Below the pieces are notes generated by a model. The model was not told the origin of the DNA. It did not search any database and was given only the letters and a program-made list of their open reading frames with translations. Below are positions 25,553 through 32,568 of a DNA stretch of 34,566 nt, in pieces. Source of the DNA: Chloroflexota bacterium. GTDB taxonomy: Bacteria; Chloroflexota; Chloroflexia; JAMDCE01. The position numbers were made by a program, and so were the translations under genes. The stretch is from the NCBI GenBank assembly GCA_023489135.1, contig JAMDCE010000633.1, forward strand, positions 1-34,566. Direction: 5' to 3'. The number at the start of each line of letters is the position of its first letter. Positions within the stretch are counted from its first letter, which is position 1.

Positions 25553-26188
25553 TTATGGACAAGAAATGGGCGTGTGCGTTGGCGTAGGGACCACAGGGAC
25601 GGGCGTCGGAGTACGCGTTGGCGTAGGAGCCGTAGGAACGGGCGTCGGAGTAATAGGCACAGGCGATGGCGTTGGGCTTGGCTTTGGCGTCGCGGTACTG
25701 GGCACCGGCGTGGCCGTAGGAGTGGGCGGAGCGGAAGTGGGAGAGCCAGGCATACGGGTAGGCGTGAGCGCCAAAGCGGTCGGCGCCGAAGTCGCGGTGG
25801 CGGTCACCACCGTCGGGATCCCGGTCGCAGGCGGTCTCGTAGCCGGGGTTCGGACCATCGTCGGCGTCCTGGTGGGAGCATCGGTAGGTCGAGGAGACGG
25901 CGCGGTCTCAGGCCTGCGAGAGGATGCCGCTATGGTAGCGAGCACGTCCACCTTCACCGGAGCCTCGGTGGGCGTGGGCTCGATCGTGGCACTTGGGCCA
26001 GGCTGCACGATCGGAGCCGGCTCGACCGGGGACGCGAGGATTGCCTTGATTTGTCTCTCCGCCACAATGCTCACAATACCCAGGACATAGAGGGACGAAA
26101 CCCCCAGGAAGACCACGACCAGCGCGACTCGAAATGGGGTATTACCTCCGCTCAACCATCCCTTGAAACGCCCGTAGAGCCCCCCCAA
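25553..26188 (-). CDS. Membrane-anchored Pro/Thr-rich protein
   Basis: 211 residues. A short basic start and one membrane segment (about 19-44, VALVVVFLGVSSLYVLGIVS) are followed by a long low-complexity tail of Pro, Thr, Ala and Ser with a TPTPVP-like period, ending in a lone cysteine (ISCP). Such tails act as extended spacers or glycosylated stalks outside the cell. The TTG start at 26188 has GGGGAGG four bases upstream, overlapping the end of serA. It is the third gene of the serine operon but has no evident link to serine. The reading is supported by the membrane segment and ribosome site; the opposite frame is Gly/Val-rich and is a shadow. Confidence 0.65.
   Translation of the reverse strand: MGGLYGRFKGWLSGGNTPFRVALVVVFLGVSSLYVLGIVSIVAERQIKAILASPVEPAPIVQPGPSATIEPTPTEAPVKVDVLATIAASSRRPETAPSPRPTDAPTRTPTMVRTPATRPPATGIPTVVTATATSAPTALALTPTRMPGSPTSAPPTPTATPVPSTATPKPSPTPSPVPITPTPVPTAPTPTRTPTPVPVVPTPTHTPISCP
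25573..25745. repeat. Tandem-like low-complexity repeat coding the Pro/Thr tail
   Basis: Short units of the type GGGCGTCGGAGTA and GGCGTAGGA recur; one 18-base unit appears at 25596-25613 and again at 25635-25652 with a single difference, 39 nt apart. Such tracts change length easily by slippage, so the protein's length may vary among strains. Confidence 0.6.
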
Positions 26189-26198
26189 GCATCCTCCC

Positions 26199-27797
26199 CT
26201 AGAGCTTCACCCGTTTGGCCGACCTGATCTCTTCAATCTGAAGGATGCTGGCGTAGACTTCGTCGCTAACAAAGTCATCCACGCCGAGCGCCATAATTTG
26301 CTGGCCGCGTGGCTCAGACTGCTCCCCGTTCGGCTCGACGCGGCTCGCCTGGATGAACGAGATGTTGACTCCCGCGGCACCCAACAGGCTGGCCACCTTG
26401 CCGATGACCCCTGGGCAGTCCCGGTGCTCGGTGAAAAGCAAGAATCCACCGCTGGGAACCACGTCGACCCAGTGGTGATTTATTCGCACCACGTGCGGTT
26501 TCTTCCGAACAACGGTGCCGGCGAGCTCACGCACCCCACGAGCGCCCGGAACGCGCAAAGTCACCAGGTTGGTGTAGTTCTCAATCGTTTCGGTGCTCTT
26601 CGCTTCCACGATCTGTATGCCTCGGCTCTTGGCCATGGGCAAGGCGTTGATCAGGTTGATCGGCTCTTCGCAAGCGGACTCCAAGAGGCCCTTCACCAGC
26701 CCGGCCTTCACCGGCAGCGTGTCGTAATCCGCTAGCTCTCCGTTGTACACCACCTCTATCGTGCTAAGCTGCGCGTCTGCCAGTTGGGTAAAAAGCTGGC
26801 CGAGCTTCTCCCCCAACTCGACGTATGGCCCCAGGATCGCCATCGTTTCCGGACGCATCGTCGGGGCGTTGACGGCGTACCTCGCGCCCTGCCCTGAGAG
26901 CACCGCGATCACCTGGTTAGCCACATCGATGGCCGCGGTTACCTGCGCCTCTTCCGTCGAGGCGCCCAGATGCGGAGTCGCGATCAGCTTGGGATGCTTC
27001 AGCAGCGGGGACCCGACGGGAGGCTCCTGAGCGAAGACGTCGAGAGCGGCCCCGGCCAGCCAGCCTTCATCCAGCGCTTCGAGCAGGGCGCTCTCGTCGA
27101 CCAGTCCGCCTCGAGCGCAGTTGATCAACCGCGCTCCCCTCTTGGCCATTTGGAGCTCCTTGCGCCCAATGAAGCCACGGGTGGAAGGCGTAAGAGGGAC
27201 GTGAATAGAAATGAAGTCCGAGGTGGCGAGCAATGCTTCCAAGGAAACGAGCCCTATGCCCATACGCGCCGCGTGGTCGGCCGAGACGTAGGGGTCGAAG
27301 CCGACCACGCTCATTCTCAGGCCCTGCGCCATCTGTGCGACCTGCGCCCCGATATTTCCCAGACCGACCAATCCCAGGGTCTTGCCGCGCACCTCGACGC
27401 CTATGAACCGTGAACGCTTCCATTCCCCGCTCTTGGTCGATTGACTGGCATCGGGGACGTGGCGGGCCATCGCCAGAAGAAGCGCTATAGTGTGCTCGCT
27501 CGCCGCTCCGGTGACCGAAGTCGGGGCGTTGAGCACCACAATGCCGCGCATGGTAGCGGCTTCCAGGTCGATGTTGTCCACGCCCACGCCGGCCCGGCCG
27601 ATAACCTTCAGGTCCCTGCCGGCTTCGATGACCGCGGGCGTCACTTTGGTCTCACTGCGCACCAGCAGTCCGTCGCAGCCAGGGATGATATCGATCAACT
27701 GCTCCGGCCGGAGCCCTCGGCGGACCTCCACGTCGCAAAACTGCCTCACCAGATCGACGCCTTCCTCGGCCAGAGCATCAGTTACCAGGACTTTCAT
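26199..27797 (-). CDS. serA: D-3-phosphoglycerate dehydrogenase, long ACT-containing form
   Basis: First step of serine synthesis: oxidises 3-phosphoglycerate to phosphohydroxypyruvate with NAD+. 532 residues, the long form. The NAD site is GLVGLGNIG (142-150); the catalytic residues R229 (CARGG), E258 (FAQEP) and H276 (TPHLGAS) are all present. An intervening ASB domain (about 315-450) is followed by a C-terminal ACT domain (LLFTEHRDCPGVIGKVASLL), the usual site for serine feedback. It follows the class V aminotransferase by 21 nt, and a Pro/Thr-rich gene starts 10 nt after it. Confidence 0.97.
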   Translation of the reverse strand: MKVLVTDALAEEGVDLVRQFCDVEVRRGLRPEQLIDIIPGCDGLLVRSETKVTPAVIEAGRDLKVIGRAGVGVDNIDLEAATMRGIVVLNAPTSVTGAASEHTIALLLAMARHVPDASQSTKSGEWKRSRFIGVEVRGKTLGLVGLGNIGAQVAQMAQGLRMSVVGFDPYVSADHAARMGIGLVSLEALLATSDFISIHVPLTPSTRGFIGRKELQMAKRGARLINCARGGLVDESALLEALDEGWLAGAALDVFAQEPPVGSPLLKHPKLIATPHLGASTEEAQVTAAIDVANQVIAVLSGQGARYAVNAPTMRPETMAILGPYVELGEKLGQLFTQLADAQLSTIEVVYNGELADYDTLPVKAGLVKGLLESACEEPINLINALPMAKSRGIQIVEAKSTETIENYTNLVTLRVPGARGVRELAGTVVRKKPHVVRINHHWVDVVPSGGFLLFTEHRDCPGVIGKVASLLGAAGVNISFIQASRVEPNGEQSEPRGQQIMALGVDDFVSDEVYASILQIEEIRSAKRVKL

Positions 27798-27818
27798 AAA
27801 TCTGCCCCCAACCAGGCT

Positions 27819-28913
27819 CTATCGCAAGGCCGGCGCAAAGCCGAGCCTCGGCAGCACCACTTTCAACGCCCTCAAGACATCGTCCAGGTCTTCCTTGGTG
27901 ACGTAGCCGACGTGCCCCACGCGGAATATCTTGGTCTCCAGCTTGCCCTGACCGGCGGCGACGATGATGTCGAACTCCTCTCGCAGTATCTTCCGCAGTT
28001 CCTTCACGTTGATGCCCTCGGGCACCGGTATGGCCGTAACCGCGTTGGAGGCGCAGCGCTCCTCGGGCAGAATCCGGAGTCCCATCTCCCGCACCGAGTT
28101 GCGGAAATAGGAGGCCAGCCGCCGGTGGCGCTCCAGGACCTCTTGCAGTCCCTCTTTCATCATAAGATTGAGAGCCTCATCGAGGGCATAGTAAAGTGAG
28201 AGAGCCGGCGTGTAAGGAGTCTGCTTCTTATCCAGAAACTTCTTGGCGCCGCTGTAGTCCCAGTAGAAGCGGGGCATCTTCGCATGGGCATGCGCCTCCC
28301 ACGCCGCCGGGCTCACGCTGACGAAGCTCAATCCGGGAGGAATCATCCACGACTTCTGGGAGCCTGTGACGACCACGTCGCAGCCCCAGTTATCCACCTG
28401 CAGGTCAATGGCCGCCAGCCCGCTGATGGCATCCACTATGAGTAAGGCCTTGTGGGGCCGCACCACCTCTCCGATGGCCCGCAGGTCATTCGTAACCCCC
28501 GTGGAGGTTTCGTTGTGGGTTACCAGAACCGCCTTGATTGACGGGTCCCCTTCCAGCTTGGCAGCTATAGCCCCGGCGTCGGCGGAGGTTCCCCATTCGA
28601 AATCCAGCTTGACTACCTCCGCGCCGAACACCCTGGCGATCTCGGCGAAGCGGTCTCCGAAGGAGCCTATTGACACTGCCAGCACCCTATCTCCAGGAGA
28701 CAGGGTGTTCACAATGGCTGCCTCCATTCCCCCTGTGCCGGACGAAGGAAAGATCAGCACGTCGTTCTTGGTTTGGTAAAAGTATTTGAGCCTCTCAGTT
28801 ACTGACGCAATTAGCTCAGCAAACTTCTCTCCGCGATGGTCGATCATTTGCTTGCTCATCGACTGTAAGACAGAGGCCGGAACCGGCGTGGGACCGGGGA
28901 TCCGTAGGTTCAT
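27819..28913 (-). CDS. Class V aminotransferase (alanine-glyoxylate/serine-pyruvate type), possible phosphoserine aminotransferase
   Basis: 364 residues; a PLP enzyme of fold type I. It has SSGTGGMEAAI for the phosphate loop, HNETSTG, D161 in LLIVDAISG and the PLP lysine K187 in TGSQKSWMIPPG. By sequence it is the SgaA/AGXT group, which includes enzymes called soluble hydrogenase small subunit in older annotation. Standing directly upstream of serA, it probably does the SerC step, turning phosphohydroxypyruvate into phosphoserine; this is inferred from context, and glyoxylate transamination is the alternative. AAGGAGG stands seven bases before the ATG. Confidence 0.9.
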   Translation of the reverse strand: MNLRIPGPTPVPASVLQSMSKQMIDHRGEKFAELIASVTERLKYFYQTKNDVLIFPSSGTGGMEAAIVNTLSPGDRVLAVSIGSFGDRFAEIARVFGAEVVKLDFEWGTSADAGAIAAKLEGDPSIKAVLVTHNETSTGVTNDLRAIGEVVRPHKALLIVDAISGLAAIDLQVDNWGCDVVVTGSQKSWMIPPGLSFVSVSPAAWEAHAHAKMPRFYWDYSGAKKFLDKKQTPYTPALSLYYALDEALNLMMKEGLQEVLERHRRLASYFRNSVREMGLRILPEERCASNAVTAIPVPEGINVKELRKILREEFDIIVAAGQGKLETKIFRVGHVGYVTKEDLDDVLRALKVVLPRLGFAPALR

Positions 28914-28960
28914 AAGAGTTCCTCCTTCGCCACAAAAACCCCCCTAGAGTGGGCGCAGAT

Positions 28961-28989
28961 AATATACCGTATCGACAAGAGGGAGTCAA
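28961..28989 (-). promoter_or_regulatory. Promoter of the aminotransferase-serA operon
   Basis: On the - strand TTGACT (28989-28984), 17 nt, TATATT (28966-28961); each hexamer matches 5/6. The leader of about 40 nt contains a possible small hairpin (CGCC-AC / GTGGCG) and the AAGGAGG ribosome site. Confidence 0.7.
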
Positions 28990-29045
28990 GCACGATACCG
29001 CCCGCCCAGGCGAGGCCGCGGGCATCTCTCTACCGCGGTCGCGGC

Positions 29046-29122
29046 ACTAAAGCCTCGCGTCAAGCCCATTGGATATTGGAGAGGAGGGAGTTTGCCCAGC
29101 GGATTGACGGCGAGACTTTAGT
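29046..29122. repeat. Inverted repeat in the aminotransferase/hydratase intergenic region
   Basis: ACTAAAGCCTCGCGTC (29046-29061) and GACGGCGAGACTTTAGT (29106-29122) are nearly complementary (one mismatch, one extra base) around a 44-nt loop. The type resembles ACTAAAGTC-containing repeats found between genes in many bacteria. Apart from this and the two divergent promoters, 28990-29174 shows no gene. Confidence 0.5.
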
Positions 29123-29174
29123 CCGCCGAAGGACTCGCTGCCTAGTACCGAGTTCTGGATGCTTCCTGCGCCAG

Positions 29175-29203
29175 TTGACGCGATGGGCAAAGCCAGTTAT
29201 TAT
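29175..29203 (+). promoter_or_regulatory. Promoter of the enoyl-CoA hydratase gene
   Basis: TTGACG (29175-29180), 17 nt, TATTAT (29198-29203); each hexamer matches 5/6. The predicted start near 29210 gives a leader of about 60 nt to ATG 29271. Confidence 0.7.
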
Positions 29204-29217
29204 AGGAGGCGCCAACC

Positions 29218-29346
29218 ATGCGCTCCATCATCGATGATTCTAGATTATATTTGGGCTTGGAGGAAACACAATGGCTTACGACGCTTTTCTTTACGACGTC
29301 CAGGACGGTATTGCCACTGTCACGCTCAACCGACCCGACAAGCTAA
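29218..29346 (+). CDS. Possible 42-codon upstream open reading frame
   Basis: ATG 29218 is preceded by a perfect AGGAGG at the ideal eight-base distance and stays open for 42 codons to TAA 29344-29346, overlapping the start of the enoyl-CoA hydratase gene in another frame. No recognisable domain. The predicted transcript start (about 29210) would cut off the AGGAGG, so translation is doubtful unless transcription begins further upstream. Confidence 0.2.
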   Translation: MRSIIDDSRLYLGLEETQWLTTLFFTTSRTVLPLSRSTDPTS

Positions 29347-30065
29347 ACGCAGTCACTTTCGACGTATACGCTCAGCTAAGGGACCTGACCGCCGAGCTGC
29401 GCGGGGATGATAGCGTCAAGGTCCTGGTAATCGCGGGCAAAGGAAAGGGCTTTTGCTCCGGCGGAGACGTAGAGGACATCATCGGCAAACTGTTCGACCA
29501 GGATATGCGTGGAATCCTTGATTTCACGCGCATGGCCGGTGCGGTGGTAAAGAACCTGCGCCGGCTGGACAAGCCGGTAATCGCTTCTATCAACGGCATC
29601 GCCGCTGGGGCAGGCGCCGTGATCGCGGCCGCCGCCGACTTCAGAATTCTAAGTGAGCGCGCGAGGTTCGCTTTCCTCTTCGCCAAGGTCGGCCTGGCCG
29701 GAGGAGACATGGGAATCGCCTATCTCCTGCCGAAGATAGTGGGTCTGGGACGAGCCACGGAGCTGCTGATGCTGGGCGATACCATCGACGCTCAAACCGC
29801 GGACCGCTACGGACTGGCTTACAAGGTCGTGCCGGAGGCCGACCTCGAAAATGCCACCAGGGAGCTGGCCCAACGTCTGGCCAACGGCCCCACCCTGGCC
29901 TTCTCCATAACCAAGGAGATGCTCAACAACGAGCTATCGATGGACCTGGAAGCCGCCATCGAAAACGAGGCCACCGGACAGGCGCTGCTGCTCATGGGCA
30001 AAGACCACCGCGAATTCTACCAGTCCTTCGTGGAAAAGCGTCCGCCGAGGTGGACGGGACGGTAA
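29271..30065 (+). CDS. Enoyl-CoA hydratase/isomerase family protein
   Basis: 264 residues of the crotonase fold, cytosolic, acting on a CoA thioester. The oxyanion-hole segments GKGFCSGGDVEDI (about 59-70) and INGIAAGAGA (about 107-116) are clear. The two glutamates of true enoyl-CoA hydratases are absent: GAGAVIA and FAKVGLAGGDMG stand in their places, with D146 as the likely acidic residue. Isomerase or another crotonase activity is therefore as likely as hydration. ATG 29271 follows GGAGG with good spacing. It is a single-gene unit with its own promoter; no other beta-oxidation gene is in the window. Confidence 0.9.
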   Translation: MAYDAFLYDVQDGIATVTLNRPDKLNAVTFDVYAQLRDLTAELRGDDSVKVLVIAGKGKGFCSGGDVEDIIGKLFDQDMRGILDFTRMAGAVVKNLRRLDKPVIASINGIAAGAGAVIAAAADFRILSERARFAFLFAKVGLAGGDMGIAYLLPKIVGLGRATELLMLGDTIDAQTADRYGLAYKVVPEADLENATRELAQRLANGPTLAFSITKEMLNNELSMDLEAAIENEATGQALLLMGKDHREFYQSFVEKRPPRWTGR

Positions 30066-30123
30066 ACTGGATCAGTAGCGTCGTGGAGCGGTTTAGTAAG
30101 ACCTAGCTGCGAACCAAGGCGAA

Positions 30124-30149
30124 TAGGGGCGTTCAGTTGAACGCCCCTA
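30124..30149. repeat. Perfect 12-bp palindromic repeat
   Basis: TAGGGGCGTTCA (30124-30135), two bases, TGAACGCCCCTA (30138-30149). It resembles REP-like GGGGCGTT-AACGCCCC elements found between genes in many bacteria. It lies 60 nt after the hydratase gene and could end its transcript, but no T-run follows. Confidence 0.65.
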
Positions 30150-30175
30150 CCAGGAGACCGAGCGGCCACATGCTT

Positions 30176-30220
30176 ACGCAAACCGCTGTAACGCAAACCG
30201 CCACAGGCGCTGTGCCTGTG
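30176..30220. repeat. Short direct repeats and a hairpin
   Basis: ACGCAAACCGC occurs at 30176-30186 and 30191-30201. Directly after, CACAGGC (30202-30208) and GCCTGTG (30214-30220) form a seven-pair hairpin with a five-base loop. Function unknown. Confidence 0.45.
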
Positions 30221-30284
30221 ACACAATAAGGAGCGGATTTACGGCCTTGCCACAATCACGAAAGCGCTTGCAACTGTGACTACC

Positions 30285-30309
30285 ACAGCCAAGAGAATAG
30301 CGTGGCTGT
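30285..30309. terminator. Hairpin downstream of the toxin gene, possible terminator
   Basis: ACAGCCA (30285-30291) pairs with TGGCTGT (30303-30309) around an 11-base loop, 17 nt beyond the stop of the - strand toxin gene. There is no T-run, so it is only a weak terminator candidate. Confidence 0.25.
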
Positions 30310-30325
30310 ATCTCCACCATTGCCT

Positions 30326-30760
30326 TCAGGCCTCCAGGTCAAGGCGCTCAACCGTGGCCGACCTTTGCAATCGCTCGTCTGCGCACGAGAACACGACCCT
30401 GGACTCTACTTTCGCTCTCGCAGCCAGAGCGGAAGCCAGGTGAATAGCGTCGAATCCGCGCAGCCCATGCCTCTCCGCCAGGTCTCCCGCCGCACTGATC
30501 AGCTTCGAGGAGACCTCGACGGACAAATATCCTGGCCATTCCCGCTCGAAGCTCTGTAGAATTTGCTGGTACTCCTCGTCAGTAACAAGGTTGAGACGTC
30601 GCTTTCGCGCGAAAGCCGCTCGCGCCTCTACATAAGCGACCGCAGAGGTTGCCGCGGCGCTGGCCGAGATCAGTAGACGCCGAACCTGCGAAGACCCTTC
30701 CTCATCAAAGAACAGCTTTATCAGAGCGCTCGTATCCAGGTAAACAACATAGACGCTCAC
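30326..30760 (-). CDS. vapC: VapC-type PIN-domain toxin ribonuclease
   Basis: 144 residues. The PIN-domain acidic residues are all present: D9 in YLDTSALIK, E45 in AYVEARAAF, D104 in FDAIHLASAL and D128 in CADERL. These hold the Mg2+ that lets VapC toxins cut RNA, usually tRNA or rRNA. Its GTG start overlaps the antitoxin stop as GTGA, so toxin translation is coupled to antitoxin. The target RNA cannot be read from sequence. Confidence 0.9.
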   Translation of the reverse strand: MSVYVVYLDTSALIKLFFDEEGSSQVRRLLISASAAATSAVAYVEARAAFARKRRLNLVTDEEYQQILQSFEREWPGYLSVEVSSKLISAAGDLAERHGLRGFDAIHLASALAARAKVESRVVFSCADERLQRSATVERLDLEA

Positions 30761-31023
30761 CGCCTGTCCTCCAGGACAATGTCGGAAGCAAGCTTACCTC
30801 GCCCCGGAACCGGATGCGCAGGTATCGACGGTTTCCTCCCATTCCAGCTAGCAGATCCCTCCCTTACCATCTGAAGAAGACGCTGCCGCACCTCATCGTG
30901 AGACACTGGCGAGATGACCGCTATCTCCTTTCCCCGATCGGTGACCGTAACCTCCTCGCCGTTCTTAGCGACATCCAAGTAGTAACTCAGTCTGTTCTTC
31001 AGCTCTCTCACGCCTACCTTCAC
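30757..31023 (-). CDS. vapB: Phd/YefM-type antitoxin of the VapBC pair
   Basis: 88 residues from GTG 31023. The N-terminal Phd/YefM-type DNA-binding part is clear (VGVRELKNRLSYYLDVAKNG, EVTVTDRGKEIAVISP); the C-terminal tail (Trp, Pro and Gly-rich) should wrap the toxin. Antitoxins of this type bind their own promoter as part of the toxin-antitoxin complex. GTG 31023 was chosen because GGAGAAG stands nine bases upstream and the promoter's predicted start (about 31047) lies downstream of the longer reading's start (31074). Confidence 0.88.
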   Translation of the reverse strand: MKVGVRELKNRLSYYLDVAKNGEEVTVTDRGKEIAVISPVSHDEVRQRLLQMVREGSASWNGRKPSIPAHPVPGRGKLASDIVLEDRR

Positions 31024-31040
31024 GACTTCTTCTCCGCAAC

Positions 31041-31079
31041 CTGTAGTGGCTACATTATACGCTGTCGTGGCCACATTGT
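31041..31079. promoter_or_regulatory. Two-site operator of the vapBC operon
   Basis: CTGTAGTGGCTACATTAT (31041-31058) and CTGTCGTGGCCACATTGT (31062-31079) match at 15 of 18 bases and start 21 bp apart, two turns of the helix. Each centre is palindromic (GTAGTGGCTAC; GTGGCCAC). One copy covers the -10 box, the other the spacer and edge of the -35 box, an ideal layout for self-repression. Confidence 0.7.
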
Positions 31080-31082
31080 CAA
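31054..31082 (-). promoter_or_regulatory. Perfect consensus promoter of vapBC
   Basis: On the - strand TTGACA (31082-31077), 17 nt, TATAAT (31059-31054), both hexamers full matches. The start near 31047 leaves a 24-nt leader holding the GGAGAAG ribosome site. Confidence 0.85.
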
Positions 31083-31119
31083 AGTGAAAGTGATGCCAGA
31101 TCGATCACGCCAAAATCAC

Positions 31120-32442
31120 TCACTCCCGCTTCCTCCATTCCTCCAACCGTCGTCGAACTTCCTGCTCGTATCCCGCATCGCCCGGCTCATAGTACCTGGT
31201 CCCCGAGAGGTTGTCCGGCAAATGCTGCTGGCGAACGAAGTGTCCCTCGAAGTTGTGGGCGTACTTGTACCCCTTGCCGTAGCCCAGGTTTTTCATCAGC
31301 CCGGTCACGGCGTTGCGCAGGTGCAGCGGGACCGGGTCGGTTCTGGTTCGCTTAACATCCTCCTGCACCTTCCCGTAAGCCTTGTACAGGGAGTTACTCT
31401 TGGGAGCGGTGGCAAGGTACACCACCGCTTCCGCCAGGGCGAGGTTCCCTTCGGGCATCCCGATGAAGTGCACCGCCTGCTGCGCGGCGACGGCGATCTG
31501 CAGGGCCTGCGGGTCGGCCAGGCCCACGTCCTCGGTGGCGAAGCGCACCAGCCGGCGCGCGACATAGAGCGGGTCCTCTCCGGCTTCGAGCATTCGACCC
31601 AGCCAGTAGAGCCCGGCATCCGGGTCCGAGTCGCGCATGCTCTTGTGAAGCGCCGAAATGATATCGTAGTGCTGCTCCCCACCCTTGTCGTACATGAGCG
31701 CCCGGTGCTGCATGGCGTCTTCGACGGCCGCCACTGAGACAACCCTTTCATCGTTCTCGGTTGGCTTCGTCGCCTGCACCGCCAACTCCAGGGCGTTCAG
31801 CGCCACCCTGGCGTCGCCGTTGGCCAACGCGCACAAAGCTTCCAGCGCCCCCTCCTCGAATTTCACGTCGAGATTCCCCAGGCCACGCTCGGCGTCGGCA
31901 ACGGCTCGGTCGACGACCACCTGGATCTGGCCGGCCGCTAGAGCGTTCAGAACAAACACCCGAGATCGGGAAAGCAGGGCCGAGTTCACCTCGAAGGAAG
32001 GATTCTCCGTCGTCGCTCCGATCAAAGTGACCGTTCCGTCTTCGACGTGCGGCAAAATCACGTCTTGCTGGGCCTTGTTAAAGCGGTGCAGTTCGTCTAT
32101 GAACAGCACCGTTGCCCGTCCGGTGGCCCGGCTCAGCTTCTTGGCATCGTCCACTATCCTTCGCAGGTCGGCCACGCCGGCCGTAACTGCGCTGACGGTA
32201 CAAAAGTTGGCCTTCACCGCCGTGGCCAGGATCTGAGCCAGGGTGGTCTTGCCCGTCCCCGGAGGGCCCCACAGAATGATGGAGCTAAGCCGTCCCGACT
32301 GCACGCTCTTACGCAAGACGCTGTTCGGGCCGATGATGTGCTCCTGCCCCACGAACTCGTCGAAGGTGCGGGGCCGCATGCGCGCCGCCAATGGAGCGGC
32401 CGAAGTCTCGTTGTACGGTTCCGGATCCTCGAACAGCCTCAC
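31120..32442 (-). CDS. rarA: Replication-associated recombination protein RarA (MgsA)
   Basis: AAA+ ATPase related to clamp loaders, acting at stalled replication forks. 440 residues: MRPRTFDEFVGQEHI at the start, Walker A GPPGTGKTT (59-67), Walker B LFIDELHRF (about 115), sensor GATTENPSFEVN, then the helical C-terminal domain with SLYKAYGKVQEDV and VPLHLRNAVTGLMKNLGYG. GTG 32442 was chosen: AAAGGGG stands upstream and MRLFEDPEP is a typical start, whereas the longer open frame adds 33 unrelated residues across the promoter. The closely spaced divergent gene is the last glycosyltransferase. Confidence 0.95.
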   Translation of the reverse strand: MRLFEDPEPYNETSAAPLAARMRPRTFDEFVGQEHIIGPNSVLRKSVQSGRLSSIILWGPPGTGKTTLAQILATAVKANFCTVSAVTAGVADLRRIVDDAKKLSRATGRATVLFIDELHRFNKAQQDVILPHVEDGTVTLIGATTENPSFEVNSALLSRSRVFVLNALAAGQIQVVVDRAVADAERGLGNLDVKFEEGALEALCALANGDARVALNALELAVQATKPTENDERVVSVAAVEDAMQHRALMYDKGGEQHYDIISALHKSMRDSDPDAGLYWLGRMLEAGEDPLYVARRLVRFATEDVGLADPQALQIAVAAQQAVHFIGMPEGNLALAEAVVYLATAPKSNSLYKAYGKVQEDVKRTRTDPVPLHLRNAVTGLMKNLGYGKGYKYAHNFEGHFVRQQHLPDNLSGTRYYEPGDAGYEQEVRRRLEEWRKRE

Positions 32443-32490
32443 TTCAGATGCCCCTTTCCTCGGGATAATAGTACCCGCCCGGTCGCACCG

Positions 32491-32520
32491 AGTATAGACC
32501 TCGCGCGGTGCTCGGGTCAA
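32491..32520 (-). promoter_or_regulatory. Promoter of rarA
   Basis: On the - strand TTGACC (32520-32515), 18 nt, TATACT (32496-32491), each 5/6. The predicted leader to GTG 32442 is about 42 nt. Confidence 0.55.
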
Positions 32521-32568
32521 CACCGGCGCTGGACAGCGCACAGCAAGTATGCCATACTAGCACGCGTT

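Noticed and set aside
25573..25745. Repeats that could be taken for a CRISPR array
   Set aside because: Units are short, variable and continuous with no unique spacers; they code for the Pro/Thr tail.
25530..26090. Gly/Val-rich open frame on the + strand
   Set aside because: It is the mirror of the Pro/Thr-rich repeat on the - strand, which has a membrane segment, a ribosome site and operon context.
31024..31074. 17-codon extension of the antitoxin
   Set aside because: It runs through the -10 box and operator; the ribosome site and the predicted transcript start favour GTG 31023.
32443..32541. 33-codon extension of RarA upstream of GTG 32442
   Set aside because: It crosses the promoter and the family start MRLFEDPEP fits GTG 32442.
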